Below are positions 10,910 to 22,238 of a stretch of 64,000 bases of DNA, piece after piece. The stretch lies in assembly GCA_001414345.1 (NCBI GenBank), contig LLCB01000170.1:58965-122964 (forward strand). The letters are read 5' to 3'. The stretch is from Hymenoscyphus infarciens. Its lineage: Eukaryota > Ascomycota > Leotiomycetes > Helotiales > Helotiaceae. Below the pieces are notes generated by a model. That model made no database searches. It saw nothing but the letters and a program-made list of their open reading frames with translations, and was not told the origin of the DNA. Each line of letters begins with the position of its first letter. Within the stretch, counting starts at the first letter, position 1. Position numbers and translations under genes: made by a program.

Positions 10910-12692
10910 ATGGGATGCTGAGGTTTGGGATACTGGTGTTGGTTTTGAGAATATGGTGGAAGAATTTGGATTTCTTGGTTAAGGTGGCTCGGTCTTCGGT
11001 TTCGTGGAATGAGACACTTGATTTCTCGGGAATCAAAAGCTGAGAATGTTTGGAGATAGTGGTTTTGGAATGTCAAAGATCTTCTGTCGTCGAGTACTAC
11101 ATTTCTTCTCGTTTCTAGAAAAGTCTTGTGGCAAACCCGTGTCCACTTCTTAAAGATATGCTTTGTCGACGAATTTGAGCGAGTGGGAAGCGTTTGTGGA
11201 AAGTTGAGACTTTCAGTTGTATCGAAGAGCAAAGAAAACACAAGTCCTTTCTACACCAACCCAAACGTTCAACAGTCACTATTTAAACATTGCGGGACCT
11301 ACTTTTCACTTCTATCTCCAACACATTTAGAAGCAGCCACAAGCAACCCATCCGCGCAGAAACGTACCAAAAGACTCGAACGACTCAAATCTTTGCAATG
11401 ACGGCGGCACTGGCATCACGCTCAACCGTTGAAGCTTTATGTCACTAGGGGTGCGCCAATGTGGTATCCGCATGTTATTCGGCAGCTGGATATACATGGG
11501 AAGTGGTTGCCCTTAATTTCCTAGCATCCCCTACTATTATGGTTTGCCATTTTTCTTATTTGGCATGTCGAGGTACTTGTGCTGTGGCAGGAGGGGGGTC
11601 ATGACGGGCGTCGGGAATCCTCTTCTGCTTTATTGATTGGCTGGTTTGGGAGTATGTAGAAGAGTAATCTCAGATGGGAAGAAGGGCGGGAAGAATGATA
11701 AATAATGAAGTCGACGCTCTCTAAAACGTTCTTGATTTCCGCTAAAGTGATACAATCTTCCATCTCAAAGGCGACGTTCAGCAAGTTCCCGTTAACTCTA
11801 GTCCTCGATGGATCATATGCATGGCCTCTTGCAGGACAAGTAATTGTGTGGTTGTGTTGTGATACTTGATCTCTCTTATTGTATACTACCCGATTATTCA
11901 CTTGAAATAAATCACTCGAGGTTAGTTACGGGAGAAGAACCTTCATTATTCAAAAAAACACGCCCCATTTTCGTAAACTTGTTCAAATAGTCTTTTTTAC
12001 TGGATATTGATCTTTAATGCCTTATTCCGCAGTTATCCAACGCGTAGTTTGTATTGAGTACCACGGCTGGCAGCGCTCGACCCCTTCTCGCGGCACTTGA
12101 TACAAATTGCTCCCTGTCACTCCACTACAGAACAATGACTTAGCCTTAAGCTCTATGAAATAATCCTATTATTTGATATTTGCTTACGTGTCCATTTTTA
12201 ATGAATAGTATCTAGGCATACTAGTTATCTATCAAGTACCCTGTCCTAGACGTTTAAGAACTTTATTTTATAAATTTGGTTAACCTAAATATTCTCAAAC
12301 AATTTATTTTGGTAATTAAGATTCACCATTTAGTACTACAAAGTAGTAACATATTTGGCCAATTCCATAGTTGGTGAGTAATGTATACTAGAACAAACAC
12401 TACAACAGGTCCTCAAGCCAACAACAGTATGAATTCTCTTTAACTTTTTTTAAAAAAGAAAAGAGAAAATAAAGGCTGTACCAAAAAATAGGTTGACTTT
12501 CCGACAAGATATCGCTACAAGCTGTGGGTATCAGTAGGTAACCTACAAATAGCTGGAATTATTCCCTCAGTGCACTTCATAGGTGATCCACAAGTAGCTC
12601 AAAATTTCAAGGGTGAGTCGATTTCGAAAACCCAAAAATCTAACAACGGGGGAGTAAAAAGAAATCACTTCAATTTCTTCATCTAGATACCA
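10910..12692. other. Intergenic with an AT-rich, RIP-like patch
   Basis: No gene is supported. From about 12000 to 12480 the sequence becomes AT- and TpA-rich. The part at about 12226-12420 looks like a diverged copy of the element at 3660-3835. Downstream of 12480 base composition returns to normal before the monooxygenase stop. Confidence 0.5.
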
Positions 12693-14083
12693 TCATCTCG
12701 CTCTCACCTCCTCAAACTTCTCCTTCGCCTTCGTCAAATGAGCTTCTAAATCTTCATCCCAAATCCACCTCACATCAGTATTCAAATTAGCAGCCAACTT
12801 CTCCAAATCATCACCAATTCCATCACCCTCCAAATCAAGTACTTTTCCTTGCTTAAGACTCGCTGCAGTAACCCCCATCGCACGTGGAACTCGGACGCTG
12901 TCATATGCTTCAAATGCAGGAATCAAATCTGCGATTGAAGTACAATCTCCGAGGAGGTTGGATAGAACATAGGCGTCTTCCAATGACATCCCGGCCCCTT
13001 GACCGAAGTGAGGACTTGTTGCATGGGCTGCGTCTCCGAGGAGACAGAGACGGGATTTGTGGAATGTGGTGACGAGGGGGTGTTGAAAGATTGCCCAGGC
13101 GTCGGGGGTTTGGATGAGCTTGAAATGACACTTAGTGGGTCGATTCAAAATGATAGATGCTTGGATTTCTGCTTGCCTCCATGATACTAGAAACATCCTT
13201 GCCCCAGCGAACGTCTGAGAAGTCTCCTTGAGCGTTCTCCTTTTGCAGTGTCTTCACCCATTCTCCTTCCCATTTATTTGGATGGCTATGGAAAGCCACT
13301 ACATTCATCAAGGCGCCATTTCCAACGGGGAAGGTCAATATCTATGTTGGTCAGCATCATTTTCTTCAATGACAGCAAAGAGAATAAACTACTCACATGG
13401 CCATCATGTCCAAGATACATCTGTCGATTATTTGCCTTCTCAGCCCCCAATGCCGCCTCAGCCAATTTCATAGGAACCAACCCCCGATACGCAACTTTGT
13501 TCGTAAAAACAGGCTTCACAAGTTCCTCCTTATGATCAAAAACAAAAGGTCTTGTCCCTGATCTAATCCCATCACAACCAACAACAGCATCAGCTTCAGC
13601 CTGCGTTCCATCCGCAAATTTACAAACAACCTTCTCTCCACTCTGATCAACATCCACTAATCTCTTGTTAAACTCCGTTTTCCCCTCTGGAAGCATCTTC
13701 ACCAAGACCTCTAGGAAATGCGCTCGATGGGCTGTACTCTGTGTCATTTTCCCTGGCATCTTGACTTCAATAATTCGTTTTCCTTCATTGACGCCTTTCT
13801 CGCCGATGGAGAAGTCGAACCAGGTGTTTTGTTTTTCTTCCCAGCCATTGAAGGAGGCGATTTTTTTGTAACCTTCCCAGATTCCGGGAGATATCAAGCT
13901 CATTGCATTATGGGAGTTTGCGCCGAATCCAAGGCCGGCTCCTATTTCGCCAAAGGCGGAACGTGCTTCGTAGATTGTGAAGGTTATATGAGAGAATTTT
14001 GAGAGGGCGATTGCTAGGACGACACCACCTATTCCACCTCCAACAATTGCTATGTGGAGTGGGTTGGGTGTTGCTGTTGCCAT
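12693..14083 (-). CDS. FAD-dependent monooxygenase (salicylate hydroxylase-like)
   Basis: Three exons, 14083-13397, 13341-13177 and 13118-12693, give 425 residues. The first intron is ordinary (gtgagt...catag, 55 nt). The second, 58 nt, uses a GC donor (gag|gcaagc...tttcaag): only this join removes the in-frame stop and restores WGKDVSSIME-LIQTPDAWAIF. Visible motifs are the dinucleotide site GGGIGG (15-20) with the acidic residue of YEA (39), the DG motif VVGCDGIRSG (168-176) and the FAD-ribityl motif LLGDAAHATSP (311-321). This is the PHBH/salicylate hydroxylase fold, which hydroxylates aromatic or polyketide substrates with NAD(P)H and O2. The adjacent permease in the same orientation suggests joint use in aromatic or secondary metabolism, which is inference. 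Confidence 0.87.
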
Positions 14084-14820
14084 TTTCGTTAGAACTGTTT
14101 GGTTTGAGTTGAGAGATTGGAAAGTGTGGTGGGAGCTGAAGATCTCGATCCAGATATTTTGAAAAAAGTACAGTGACTTTGATCTCGATTCTCGGCTTCG
14201 GTTCGAATTCCCACTGCAGTAGTCACACAAAGAGCATCTAGAGAACGACGAATCTAGGGCCCTGACAGTACAAGCAATCAAAATCTCAGAACCTTGAATA
14301 CCTTATCGTGTTGGTTTTCCAACCTTATTCCAATACCGAGTACTATGTACTATCCAAAGCAAAAATTTATGGTACTTTGGAGGGCACATAAAGTCCTAAT
14401 GCACACGCCCACCACACCAATACACCACACGGCACAATTATTGGGCGGAAAATTAGACGGATGAAACTGGGCTTGAGATGCTTGTTGGTGTGATGATAAT
14501 GCGTGTCGGTGCATATTGGGAAAATTCCCCGCATGAAGTCGCATTTTCCTGACAAAACGTGCTGGGGTCTGCCGCGAATGGCTGCAACTCAAAATTATGA
14601 TTCGGGGTTTTTGTGTGCTGAGGAACTTGCTTTGGTGTGATTGATTGATGCATTGAAAACGAGGAGTATTGTTTTCATGCTAGCCTCTTTTTCTTTTTCT
14701 TGTTCAAGTGGTTTGGGTTGCATTCGAATGATTATTTGCAAGCCAGTTATTATTGTATTGGCTGCTATGGAATGCGACAAGAATGCAATTTTATCCTCAC
14801 CTATCATGAGGACAGAAAAC
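14084..14820. other. Intergenic between permease stop and monooxygenase start
   Basis: Short open frames in all directions, none with a domain. It must contain the promoter of the monooxygenase and the 3' UTR of the permease. A ggttcgaattccc string at about 14210 resembles a tRNA B box, but no A box or arms accompany it. Confidence 0.5.
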
Positions 14821-16507
14821 TCAGTACCCATATCTGAAGTGAGGGTGGTCATCTCCAAGATTGTCCACATCAGGATCCGAAAGTCGAGCATCTCTTTTAC
14901 CGGCATCCCTCGCCCTATTCTCGTTCCACAAAGCCAAAGTGTAAATAACAATCAAGCCTGCAGCAGCGCAACTCATGCCCAAAATGGTCTTGTAACCCGT
15001 TGTATATAGTGGTGCCTGCTTGCCTTGGAAAATAAGAGCAGAAGCGATGCCTCCAACATTTCCCAAACCCACCTCCATTGCAACAGCATATCCAATCTTA
15101 TACGAACCGCTCACATTGTTGACAAGCATCGTCCATAACATCGGTAGAGATATATAGGATCCAATAGCGAGGAGGTAAAGAGCTCCATATCTGCTATTTG
15201 CACTGACGTGCTTTTGGTTGATCAAGATTGCTGCACCGATGATGACGAGGGCATATCCGATAAGAGCAAACCCAGCACGATGCTTCAGTTTATCAGATGC
15301 GTATGCTACTGCGAGACAACCCACGGTGGCAGCAACAAAGATTGGTATCACTAGTGCTTGTACGTGTCTTGCACTTGATGTTGGGTTGAATTGCTTCAGA
15401 AGAGTAGGTGCGAAAAGAGCTATGCTATAGACAGTGACAGTGGTACAGCAAGCAACGGCACCACTGGAGAATGTCAGCATTTCCCGCGAAAGGTCAAGTG
15501 GCGTTGACTAACAGGAGATAGATCTTCCAATCGAAGATTATTCGCTTGATGGTTTTTGAGTTCAAGACTTCCATCTTTCCAACGATTCCTTGTTGCTTGA
15601 CTAATTCCAGTCAGCCATTACCCATGTTCGAGTGAGGATAGAAGTGCTTACTTCGATCCGCCAACACGGCTTTCTCGTCAACACTGAGCCACTTTGCTGT
15701 GGTTGGCCAATCTGGCAAAAAGGGATAGACCAGAAGGGTTACTCCAACAGTCATGCACCCTTCAATGATGAAGATCCATCTCCATGGGGAATACCCATTC
15801 TTCGATTTGATTCCGGCGATGGCAAGGGCCATAAGCCCACCAAATGCTGTGCTGACAGCATTACCCACCATCAACATACTCAATCTCCATTGCAGCTCGT
15901 AACGTGGATAATATTGAGACAACAAATAGACACTCCCTGTTCACGAGTTAGTTACAACGAGGTCTGTGTACGGCTTCATGCTCACTGACCTGGTATCAAA
16001 CCAGCTTCAAAGACACCGATGAAAAATCGTAAAGCCTTCAGACCCGTGAAGTTGGTGATAACACCTTGCCCAATCGTGCAGACAGCTGCAAGTGTCGAGA
16101 GTTAGACAATGTTTCTCGGGATACAAGGATGCGGGGAACTTGCCTAGCAAGAAACTCTGTGCCGCAAGAACCTTTGAAGGGGAAGTCTTTTTCAACAACC
16201 AGTTGCTCGGGACCTCGCAGGTAATAAGTCCAACCAGAACGACGATGAGTGCAATATTAAAGTCATTGCTTTTCGGGTTCATTTTCAGGTCTTTCTGAAT
16301 CCCGAAGATATTTGCTGAGCCGATATTGACGCGGTCAATCAGCGAAACGAACCATAATGCAAAAAGGGGTGGCAGCAGATGCAAGTCGAGTTTCCATATC
16401 AGTTTGCGATACTGCATGGGAGTGAGAACAGGAACATTCGATTGGACGTCACTATCCGAAACCTCGGTAGCCTTCTCGACATCTGAGAGTTTTGGGGATT
16501 TCTCCAT
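14821..16507 (-). CDS. MFS permease, allantoate permease (Dal5)-type anion:cation symporter
   Basis: Five exons (16507-16144, 16085-15990, 15936-15652, 15600-15513, 15463-14821) give 491 residues with about 12 membrane helices. The first intron (58 nt) again has a GC donor (ctag|gcaagt...cttgcag); splicing there restores SFLLAVCTIGQGVITNFTGLKALRFFIGVFEAGLIPGSVY. The family signature is seen in LWFVSLIDRVNIGSA after helix 1, in RFFIGVFEAGLIPG and in WRWIFIIEG. Dal5-type carriers take up organic anions such as allantoate, nicotinate, pantothenate or small carboxylates across the plasma membrane with protons. The N-terminal 30 residues are acidic and cytosolic. The substrate is unknown. Confidence 0.87.
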
Positions 16508-18315
16508 TGTTGGTACTGGGGATTGAAAGGTGATGAGAGATGTTGGTTGTGATCAGAAGAAGAAAAGGAAGTGCGGCGGGACAGTGAAGAATCTATATCG
16601 AGTGGCCATCGGTGCACACCCTCCTCGAAGTTGGATCGGGTCTCAAGCCCCCCATGTGCTATTGGCTACTCGACCAATCTTCTAGATTGTGCAGTATTGA
16701 TTTCCCAATTTTCCTCGGCACGAAGTGTCGCTGATATAACCCAGCCCAGAACCCAGGGAATCGGTCTGTAAATGGGGGGGGGGAAGACCGACTACCACAA
16801 AAATCACTTACGCAACGCAGAGGCAGACCCCCCTGAAGTCTCGCTTGTAATGGAGAGACTAAGATGCTTGCATGTGCAGAATTGACAAGTACCAGTTCCG
16901 GGGCAGTATCCATCCTGAGACCAACCGCAAGCCCGCTAGCTGCAGCCACGTGCAAATTCAACGTCCACGACCAGCCAGGATGTCGAAATTTATATGCATG
17001 TAACGCTGTTTAGCCTTTTTCAGTCGTGAACTGACTGGGGATGGTTACAACAGAGTAACATTCCCTCCATTTGGGGGCCTCTCACGGGTAGGCGGGTACG
17101 GCTCTGACCATGCCGGTTTTCGAGCTAACACTCCCGCACCCTGCAACAAGAAGCTAGGCTGTAAATAATTAATAATAAATCTCGGTGGAGGCGGCTGGGA
17201 AAAAGAAGAAACAGAAAAGAGGTCGGCAAGAAGCTAATATCGGTTCCAGCTGTGGTGAGATGTTTTTCTCCGGCCCGAGGAAGCGATGCCGAAGGGGTCC
17301 AAGCCACCAACAACAAAACCAAAAGGAACTTCAATTACCACTTCAGCCGTAACGGTTGTGGCTCTGTGTGGCTCTGAGTGGCTGTATTTTACAAGGTCCA
17401 CGTACTGTACTGTTCCAAAACACCTTGCAACATCCTCACAGTTGGGGGAATCACCTCACCGAGCCAAAGTATGACCACCGGACCGCGGAAGCTCCTTCCG
17501 ACCCAGCCAGATGGTAAAGTACTGACTGTACCTCTACTGGATTCAAATGCCCCTCAATCACACCTTCCACATCCCGCGCAGATTCATTGGAACACTCTGA
17601 CAAATTCAAACAGCCGTATCTTTGTCCCAACGCTGGTGGAAAGGAGACTTGCGTTCTGGGAAGTTCCTGTACCAGTACCAATACCGACACCATCGACTTG
17701 CGCTCGACGCAGGTTTTATTGATTTCAAAACTCATGCCAGTCCGCTCGCTAGCACACCGAGCCAGTGAGCACTCGCACTCATGCTGAGACGAGAAGGGCA
17801 ATGACAATGCAACGGCAGCCTCATGTTTCGCTGTGATTGCTTTTTCTACGAGGAATACAGATGGGGGAGAGCACGAACTCCCTCGCCTCATCGTGGTACC
17901 TGAAGAAATAAACATATCCCTTTGGCCAACCACCTTTCAGTATCTTGTCTTTTCAAATCTCGGTTACACCATCTTCAGGGGTTCAACTTAAAAAAGCAGC
18001 AGGATTGCGGCATAGACCCCAGAAAAAAAGCTTTCTCAGCGTTGCACGGCAGCGTTGCCAAGTTGAGTTACTTTTGAGAATTCCCCGGTAACTGATTTCA
18101 TGGAAGCATCTCGTGTTTGGTATTGAGGGCGTCAAGGGTCAACGAACGCCTGGAAGAGACCAACATTTTGCACTTGTTGGTGTCGTGAGTCTCCCTGATG
18201 TCCGCCAAGAAGGTGCTTGACATATATGGGCGGATAAACCCCAGACTGATGTGAACTACTCATACTTTTAGAGTAATCAATCATCACTGGGAATACACGA
18301 CCCAACACCACCGCG
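16508..18315. other. Intergenic, divergent promoter region (permease / PTH11-like gene)
   Basis: No gene is supported. Open frames at 17125-17334 and 17378-17933 either lack an ATG or have no recognisable domain; the first looks signal-peptide-like only by chance, since it starts at TTG. Both flanking genes are transcribed away from this 1.8-kb segment. Confidence 0.5.
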
Positions 18316-19877
18316 ATGAATGCTACTTCCAATCCTCTCTCTACAAACTCTGAGTCTAAGGGTATTTTGTGGGTTCAAGTTACGATTCCAATCTTGGTCC
18401 TTACAATTGTCCTTGTGGGACTTCGAGTATGGTGGCGCCGGAAAATGTCTGGAAGGATTGCTCCCGCTGATATCACTGTTCTGGTTTCATTGGTGAGTTG
18501 GTCAGTAATGAGTACTTTGATTCTGTACTGACAATATTCATAGCTGTGTGCAATTGTTCAGGAAATCCTTGGTTGCATTGGTAAGTGACTTCTTTTGCCT
18601 CCCGCTAAACAACTGAATCTGGCAAATCTTTCTTGCACAGTTTATTGTCAATCACTTGCATTCAAAACTGGACCCCCAAAGTGCTCTCGATCGATTATTC
18701 TTTTGAAGTGGGAGCACGGATTTTTGCGTTGTTTGCGCCAGCTTGAAATCCGTTTCAATGCAGTACTAACACTCCTGATAGCTATTTTGAAATGGGATCT
18801 GGGCCATCATGCAGCATACATTGGGCGTCACAAGACTTCCAAGGCAATGATGGTATGTACCAAAAACCAACCGGTTGAATGGTTGAACTAACCTCGCTTT
18901 AGTATTTCTACATTTACCAAATATTCTACAAGATTCTCGTCAGCACAACGAAAGTAAGCAAGCACATAACCTTCTAAGCACCGTTCAAAGCTAATTATAT
19001 CAACAAGATGTCTTTTCTATTTCTATATATTGACCTATTCCCCACCCCAACATTCCGAAAAGTCTGCTACGTCGTTCAAGCTTCGATAGTCGCAGCAATG
19101 ATTTCATTTTGTGCCGGAACCATTTTCCAATGCACCCCAATCTCCTTTTTCTGGAACCGAACAATTGCTGGAGGACACTGCATTGATACAGCAGGATTTT
19201 GGTACGGACATGCTGCTTGGAATACTGCCGGAGATGTTATGATCCTTCTCCTACCATTTCCGGTAATTCGATCACTTCAAATGGGAAGGAGTCAGAAACT
19301 TGCGGTGGTGGGAATATTTGGTCTCGGAGCTTTGTAAGTTTTCTCCCTTCGTCCAATGACTTCTTGCTGATAAGATGAATAGCGTCATTGTTGCCAGTGT
19401 CATGAGGATGATAGCTCTAAACCCCGCTTCAAAGGTCGCTCAAGCAGACATGACTTGTAAGTCACTCCCTCTTCTTTCTTTTCCCATACTAACACAACCA
19501 CAGATCTCATATCAACCAGCAACGCATTCCTCTGGACCCAAGTAGAATCCTGCGTCGCAATAATCTGCGTGTGTCTCCCCACACTCAAAGGCTTACTCGT
19601 ACGTCTGGTGCCCAGCCTCTTCACCACCAACGGACGATCCACCCAAGACCGCTACAACCTCGATGATTTCCACGGGGAAAACACGAAATCTTGGAGGGAT
19701 AAGAAAAGAAGCCATAAGGGGGAGGTGACGGAAATGATGGATGATACGGGGAGTGAAGAGAGGATTATGGGGATTACTAGGACGGTGGATGTACAGGTTA
19801 CGAATGAATATGGGAAGGGAAGTACGACGGCGGGGAAGGAGACTTTTAGGGGGAGTAATGGGTATAAGGGGACTTGA
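18316..19877 (+). CDS. PTH11-like integral membrane protein (fungal rhodopsin-domain family)
   Basis: Seven exons give 369 residues: 18316-18492, 18544-18580, 18782-18852, 18903-18953, 19008-19333, 19383-19456 and 19504-19877. All introns are GT-AG; five are 47-54 nt and the second is 201 nt. About seven membrane segments can be traced, from VTIPILVLTIVLVGLRVWW (about 20-40) to ESCVAIICVCLPTLKGL. Family signatures are LRVWWRRKM, LKWDLGHHAAYI, YFYIYQIFYKILVSTTK.SFLFLYIDLFP and TAGDVMILLLPFPVIRSLQM. The cytosolic tail of about 85 residues is hydrophilic, as in PTH11-type receptors. Such proteins are proposed G-protein-coupled sensors in pathogenic and saprophytic ascomycetes. There is no CFEM domain. 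The long second intron could hide an alternative exon. Confidence 0.83.
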
Positions 19878-20290
19878 TTAATGGGTGTTTGGGGGATTTA
19901 TGGATTAAACTTAGAAGACAGCGCTAAGGCTTAGAATCTTTGTTGGGGGTGATTGATTCGCCTGGGATGATTGATAATTAATTGCTACTGTCAAAAGCTC
20001 CAACAAAGTGCTTGCTCTTCTGCAATACTCTTCTTTCTTCGGCTTCTGACTTTCAATGGACTGTGAACTTTGCGGTACAGAGAGCCTTCTACTACGAACA
20101 GAGCTAAAGAGTATTACACATTATTGGAAAACCTCTCTTGCCTACCCTCATACCCGAAACACTCTTGACGATCACTGTTTGGCGGACCCACGTAATATTC
20201 TTTTGAGGGGAAAGTATAGAAAAGAGAGATACACAAATGCCAAAACCACTGTCCCTGGAGATAGCTAGTAAAGAACTATTTATGAATCGT
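19878..20290. other. 3' flank of the PTH11-like gene
   Basis: Normal-composition sequence between the stop codon and the AT block. An open frame at 20056-20268 shows nothing recognisable. Confidence 0.4.
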
Positions 20291-21700
20291 AGCTTAATTT
20301 AACTTCGGTAATTGACATAAATGCCACTTTTTTAATTACTAAAGACAGAAATACCACCTAAGTAATTTATTCCTAACATCTACGCCACTCTCATACTATT
20401 CATTTATCTTATAAGCTTCTAGTAGGTTTTTTTAGTATATTCGTCATTTACTTAATAAATATAAAATAGTAGCATATATATCTGAAATAGATTATATTTC
20501 TATTAGTACTGAAAAGATAGCAGTTATATTAGTAAAATAGTAGTATATATATTAGTTACTATTCACTCTTTTTAAGTATATTACTTCTCAAAAGAGCGAA
20601 TCGTAAGTAGTATATATATACATATAATTAAAGAACTTCTTCTAGTAAGGATTTTCATAAAATAATACTAAAGTAAACGCTTTAAATAGTAATATCTAGG
20701 TATAGCTTATGAAATAGAAAGTAGGTAGAGTTATTTCATTTGTTGATTTCTTAGTTTTTTAGTATGTATAAATATATAAATTAACAAAATACTTATACTA
20801 ATACGAAAATACCTAATCTCTTTCTATTATAACTACTACTTTTTCTAATTCATTAATTTAGTAGTAAAATCACAACTAAATAAACAAAGAGTATAAGAGT
20901 AGTATATAGACTAGAAAGAAATTAATTAGAAAGCATTTCTATCTTTATTAATTAAAAAAGTAGTATTTATATCAGTTACTATTAATTCAATTATTTATAC
21001 TCTAGTGAAAAAGAAAAGAAGGAAAGAATAAAGTTACGATATAAGAAACATAGATATTATACTAAATATATCTACTAAAAGGTACTAATACTAATACTAA
21101 TTCCCTAGTATTTATATAGTAAAAATAATTCTTAAATCTTATTCATTCTCTTTATAACCTTTTTTTTTCTTTCTATAGATCTTTAATATACCTCTCTTAC
21201 TAAAGAGGAATATATCCTAGAGATAGAATAGAAAATACTAAAAAGAAAGCTAGTCTAGCATCTTAGATAATAAGAGAAATCTTCTAGAGAGAGAGTAAGA
21301 GAGAGACTAGTAAACTAAGAGAGCAAAAATTTCATTCAGAACTTACTCTAATTATTTAGATGTTTTATAGCTTCTCAACTTCTCTGAATAGTAGTTCTTT
21401 TATTATAAAGCTTAGCTCCTCCTATTATCTTCCGAATATTCTTCTCACTACAAGCCTTCTATGATTCTACAAGAATTGTTGTCTTGGAAAAATCCTAAGA
21501 CAATTTCCTTTTTAAGAAGTCGATAGTCCGACTCTAGAAAAAAGATCCCATTCCGCGAACCCTTTCCCACATATTACTTCGAAAAGGCAGGCAAGCCAGT
21601 CTCTTTTAATTAACCAAAAGTAATAGCGCACTAGTACTAGAACTAAGACGCACATACGGACTAAACTTACCCTCCTCTACTCCTAAAACAACAGACTTAA
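20291..21700. repeat. AT-rich block, RIP-degraded repeat DNA
   Basis: About 1.4 kb with very high A+T, saturated with ta, tagta and ctatta strings, many tandem tatata stretches and no meaningful open frame. TpA excess with CpA/TpG depletion, as it appears by eye, is the footprint of repeat-induced point mutation on a former transposable element. No element type can be recognised any more. The block separates the accessory left part from the Fab1-side housekeeping genes. Confidence 0.75.
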
Positions 21701-22238
21701 AAGAAAACCAAGCAACCTCTCTCACACACCCTATATACCCCCTCTCCTATAAACGCCGGTCTCAGAACTTTCTCACAAATATAGAAACTCTTTCTCAAAA
21801 GTTCCAGTGAATCAGTACTATCCCCCCCCTTAAAAAATATATAGAGTGCACAGACATTTAGTATGGCCGTGCGCAAGATCTTACCATAAACACGCCAATT
21901 CCACCTCCTCATAACCGCCCGCCTCATTAATTTCCCACTCTACCCTCAGCACTCAACACCTGAAACAACGCCCCAAACCCCAGAAGAAAAATTCCAGAGA
22001 GAAAGAGAGAAAGCATCTTCAGTATCTTCATATTCAATTCGGTATCGCAATATCTTATATCTACGCATTTATCCATCGATTCAACCAACCAGCACCCGCA
22101 CTAGCAACGCATAAATCCTTGCTCACCATTTTCTCTCACCCCGTCTCCGTTCTAAAAAGCAGAAACCCAACTCCCCACGCTATGCAGATGCAAAACACCC
22201 TCTCATTATCCCCATAGAACTCATCGAGTCCGTGTGTA
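21701..22238. other. Transition from AT block to the Fab1 3' flank
   Basis: No gene is seen. Base composition rises back to normal at about 21700. The segment next to 22239 should contain the Fab1 3' UTR. Confidence 0.4.

Noticed and set aside
14201..14225. ggttcgaattccc, a tRNA B-box-like string
   Set aside because: No A box at a suitable distance and no foldable arms.
17125..17334. Signal-peptide-like minus-strand frame
   Set aside because: It begins at TTG, has no ATG, no homology and lies in a promoter region.
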